A stretch of DNA of 64,000 nt from Apostichopus japonicus (Eukaryota; Echinodermata; Holothuroidea; Aspidochirotida; Stichopodidae). Shown piece after piece: positions 61,001-64,000 of this stretch; the stretch's first letter is position 1; each line of letters starts with the position of its first letter. The stretch covers positions 27,783,668-27,847,667 of the forward strand of contig NC_092569.1 in the NCBI RefSeq assembly GCF_037975245.1, in the 5' to 3' direction. Below the pieces are notes generated by a model. That model saw nothing but the letters and a program-made list of their open reading frames with translations. It made no database searches and was not told the DNA's origin. Position numbers and translations under genes: made by a program.

Positions 61001-63924
61001 TTTCCAAGAATCATGTGGTTTTCTGGACAAAGACATCTCTCTGGATCCGCTGGATTCGGTATGACACAATCATTTGGATTCTCACAAGTCCTTTCACATG
61101 TATTGTCATAATTATCCTTGTTGGATGAGCACCAGGTAATGGGTAAATCTGGGAAAATTGAAACCACCACAAGTTAATCTTAGCTTGAAGTGTTAACTCA
61201 CTGTTATGACATTAATTTATTAGCGAATCGTGTTACCATTGTAATGCTATGGGCGCTCGGAACATTTACTGATTGTTAAAATAGGATCAAATCTAAGCCG
61301 GATTTTGTATTGTTAAGGCTCATTCAACTGATACTCATTTATGTCACACATACAAAATAATATTACATTATCAAGTATTCGACTATGGGAATCAATAAAT
61401 ATAGTTGTGTATGATAGTTATTTCCTCCATTGAAACCTTTTTTAAGCATTCTTCAATTTCCGTTTTGAGTACAAAGATATGGAAAAAATAATTTAATAAA
61501 AGTCTAACCTGTTATTCCTTCGACAACACCAAGACTTGTTATAGAATAATTCCCCCATTCATCGGCGATGCAAAAGTTGTCGTATGTCAAGTTATATGAC
61601 TGGCCTGCATAATTCTCTAGCTCGATGCGCAGCTGGTACCTCTTTTGGTTTATCAAGTGAGATAACTTTTCATTACCAATCAGAAATTCACTGCCTAAGA
61701 AACCAATTCCGTTTTTGTATTCGTCCCAGGTTCGATTAAAGCCGATGGATCCATCAACACGTCGTTGTATGACCTGAAGAATTCAAAAGATACGTAGACA
61801 ACTAACGGATAAATTGTATTATCTTATGAACTAAACCTTATAGCCAAAAGTTGCGGCTCACATCAAGAAATACGAGTAAGATAGAACACATCTGTGATGT
61901 TGCGTTATATCTTATCTTTATACATATCAAGATCACTACCATGGGTGTGCACATACAATAAGTTGTCTAATCGTATTAAAATTCAATGTAATTACTCTGG
62001 GAGTTTTGTTTCCGATATTAGGCTTCAAATATTCATACATCGAACAAGGTATATCATCCGACACACTGTACATTTAAAATGGACTGAAAATGCCAATGTG
62101 TTCTACAAAGTGTGTCTTGTAGAGTAACGTCTGAGATTGTAAGTGTTCACATCTTGAAATATATTACTTACTGTCCAACCTCCAGATGTAGTGTTATGAT
62201 CACAGTATGTCTGAAATGGTTCCGGGTACTGGTCAGGTTTAATCAGGTATACACCGGATTTGGCGTTGGTAGAAGAGCATTGGTTAAGTACTTCATGACA
62301 ATCCCTTGGATACTCCGGAGTTTGGAATAGAAAATACTGCAAATCTAGCACCAAGATAATGTAAAGAACAAGATGAGAACAAATCGTAAAGCTGTTGCAG
62401 ATAGATTCCCATATGTAAACTTTTGATTTCAAGACAAATATAATATATATGCTACATTGCAATAGATTTGTTTAAACTACACAGTTAACATGACGTGGTA
62501 AACTACCAAAAGAAAATGTATTCAATCATTTTCGGCTAATATTCATGGAGGCTAATATAAGCAAGTATATCTTTTTGAAATAAAAATCTAACGCAAAGAA
62601 CTACCGTGATCACCATGGTCACAGAAGCAAGCATGATTAGTAATAGCTTTCCTCACCATGAGGGTATGCTTTGGACCTATTTTCACCTTATAACAATCTA
62701 ACGTTCATCAGCACCGACCTGAGATTTGAAAGTGCTCAATTATTGAACGAGTCTGCAGTATACAAGATATAAACAAAGTGTGTGTTTTATCCCTTCTGTT
62801 ACTATTACTTGCCATTTAGCCTCTGAAGAAGATCCTGCTAGGATCGAAGGGTCAGGCCAACTAACTTTGCACAAATGACTAACAAGTATATATACATATA
62901 ATCGGAACTTCTCAATTGCTTGAAATAAACATTGACTAATGACTTGTATTTCTTTCAGTTTTATTATCGCTGAGTATCTACAATTTACCCCAATCAGCGC
63001 TAAAACTACTTCAATACACAGCACAAGGAAATTATTGAGAATTGTAAGTCATTATTTATCTTACAAATTGAAATAGGAGAAAGTACCACATATGAAGTAT
63101 ATACATCTAGATGGTTCCTTTCTAAATTAAACTTTTTCCGAACTATTATTTAGATAACAAATTTCTGTTAATTGGTTAGTTCTCGGTAGTTTATATTAAC
63201 CGTTACCCTTACAGAACGAAAACTTACTTGAATCGTTGACTCTTGTGCTTGACGATATCTGAGGTAACAAAAAATTGTAGGGAATGTACGATTAATTAAA
63301 ATACATTATATAGAAACAATATCGAGTTAAGAAGGTTGTAAGAAGAGCAATGTATCACAAAATACAGGACCAACGCCAATCTATTACACCTTCACTTTAA
63401 CAGATCCTATCATTTTAAGTTTAAATATACAGAACAGAATTTTATAGCTCATTAAAATAAAATCTGATTTCGCTTTTGATTCAAATAAATGAACAATTTC
63501 CAACTTGTAAATTATTATAGAAAAAGGTAATAAGAACGGAAAGAAAATTTCACAATCTAAATTCTAAGCAGTACTAGAATATTTCGCAATCTTAATATTT
63601 ATTTAACATTGATTTAACTGATGATAGGCATAGCTAATATTAAAAGTAGGTTTTATTGAATAACTTTAATTGTTTGAAAATATGATCATATGTCTTCTTA
63701 TTCTTATTACTATACATAAAACAAACATAAGTCACCATACACTAACTTAATTAAAGGATCATAACAACGATAAGCAGATGAGGGTAATAATTCCCTGTGC
63801 AGTATACTAATCGAAATGTGAATGACATATTATCTGAGAAAGCGAAAAGAAAACTTACAATATACTTTTGAAAGAAAATTAAGAGTACAAACATCAGCGT
63901 ATCCGATTGTACATTTTCCCGCAT
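58054..63924 (-). CDS. Secreted fibrinogen-related protein with TIL domain, 8 exons
   Basis: Exons (5' to 3'): 63924-63859, 63258-63228, 62344-62172, 61773-61509, 61148-60939, 60551-60256, 60016-59749, 58541-58054 (1797 nt, 598 aa). All junctions are GT..AG and the frame is continuous. Residues 1-22 are a likely signal peptide (LMFVLLIFF core). 43-178 are a fibrinogen C-terminal domain that stops before its calcium/ligand subdomain. About 184-236 are a trypsin-inhibitor-like (TIL) domain with C.CPENHMILGNSCIP. 237-305 are a TILa/EGF-like segment (CYCNEWFEGDGLTC). 309-598 are a second, complete FReD: GGWTILQRR, a DQDND calcium loop at 453-457, SNFNGDY and MKIRSV. A Cys/Tyr-rich insert (10 Cys, 15 Tyr within 498-544) splits the last FReD. 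Such proteins act outside the cell as lectin-like recognition or matrix molecules; the ligand is unknown. The exon 6 acceptor was chosen by frame (AAG|GTGAATC). Exons 1-2 rest on splice fit plus an identical arrangement in the paralogue. Confidence 0.85.
62797..62866 (+). repeat. Dispersed repeat with hammerhead-like fold, copy 2
   Basis: Inside intron 2 of the FReD gene. tgttactattacttgccatt, ctgaaga, GATCC-TGCTA-GGATC hairpin, gaagg, gtcaggcca. About 85% identical to copy 1 at 44812-44880 and in the same relative place of the paralogous gene. Confidence 0.65.
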
Positions 63925-64000
63925 AATATTTTTTTGGCAGTAATGAATGTTGTTCAATGTAGGTGTGTTGTGAATTATAAACAAAAATAATTGATATAGT

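Overview
This window reads as nuclear DNA of an animal. It is AT-rich, has short spliced exons with GT..AG introns, carries many cut-and-paste transposon remnants, SINE/LINE/GIY-YIG retroelement scraps and long microsatellites, and shows no operon structure. A fibrinogen-related secreted protein with TIL-type cysteine domains, together with retinol-dehydrogenase-8/17beta-HSD1-like SDR genes, suits a marine invertebrate deuterostome. An echinoderm (possibly a sea cucumber) is my best guess; the species is inferred, not shown.

Layout. 1-14 kb holds no recognisable host gene but has a dense cluster of non-autonomous DNA transposons whose target-site duplications (TSDs) can still be read: 2945-3736, 3963-4535, a composite 4734-7152 built from two copies of one element, 7267-8192 (all 8-bp TSDs, hAT-like), 8260-9147 (9-bp TSD, Mutator-like, filled with a 12-bp minisatellite) and 12937-13555 (TA-flanked). 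14.5-20 kb has a GIY-YIG retroelement remnant, a tandem SINE pair, a tRNA-like SINE head and a LINE endonuclease scrap. 21944-25629 is a 3.7-kb CACTA/EnSpm-like element with a decayed transposon protein.

26.4-42 kb is a three-copy short-chain dehydrogenase (SDR) locus. One copy lies on the minus strand and is dead (exons 1, part of 4, and 5). A second on the plus strand has lost exons 1-2. The third (36996-41766, five exons, 293 aa) is intact with every catalytic motif. The first two form a large inverted repeat, and both carry in intron 3 the same 48-bp satellite, whose unit contains the 12-bp perfect palindrome AAGAGTACTCTT.

42.7-64 kb belongs to a fibrinogen-related (FReD) family on the minus strand. 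An eight-exon gene (63924 to 58054, 598 aa) can be joined in frame from end to end: signal peptide, truncated FReD, TIL, TILa/EGF-like region, then a full FReD carrying an unusual Cys/Tyr-rich insert. A second, 3'-truncated paralogue lies upstream in the window (50814 to 42736), with first and second exons of exactly the same lengths (66 and 31 nt). Both paralogues carry, in the intron before the first FReD exon, a repeat that folds like a hammerhead-ribozyme core.

How the parts may act together: the intact SDR should be a cytosolic or membrane-associated NADP(H)-dependent steroid/retinoid oxidoreductase. The FReD gene should be a secreted lectin-like or matrix protein. Nothing shows that the two are functionally linked. 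The unusual content is structural: the inverted SDR pseudogenes with palindrome-bearing satellites, the composite hAT element, and the remodelled FReD proteins.
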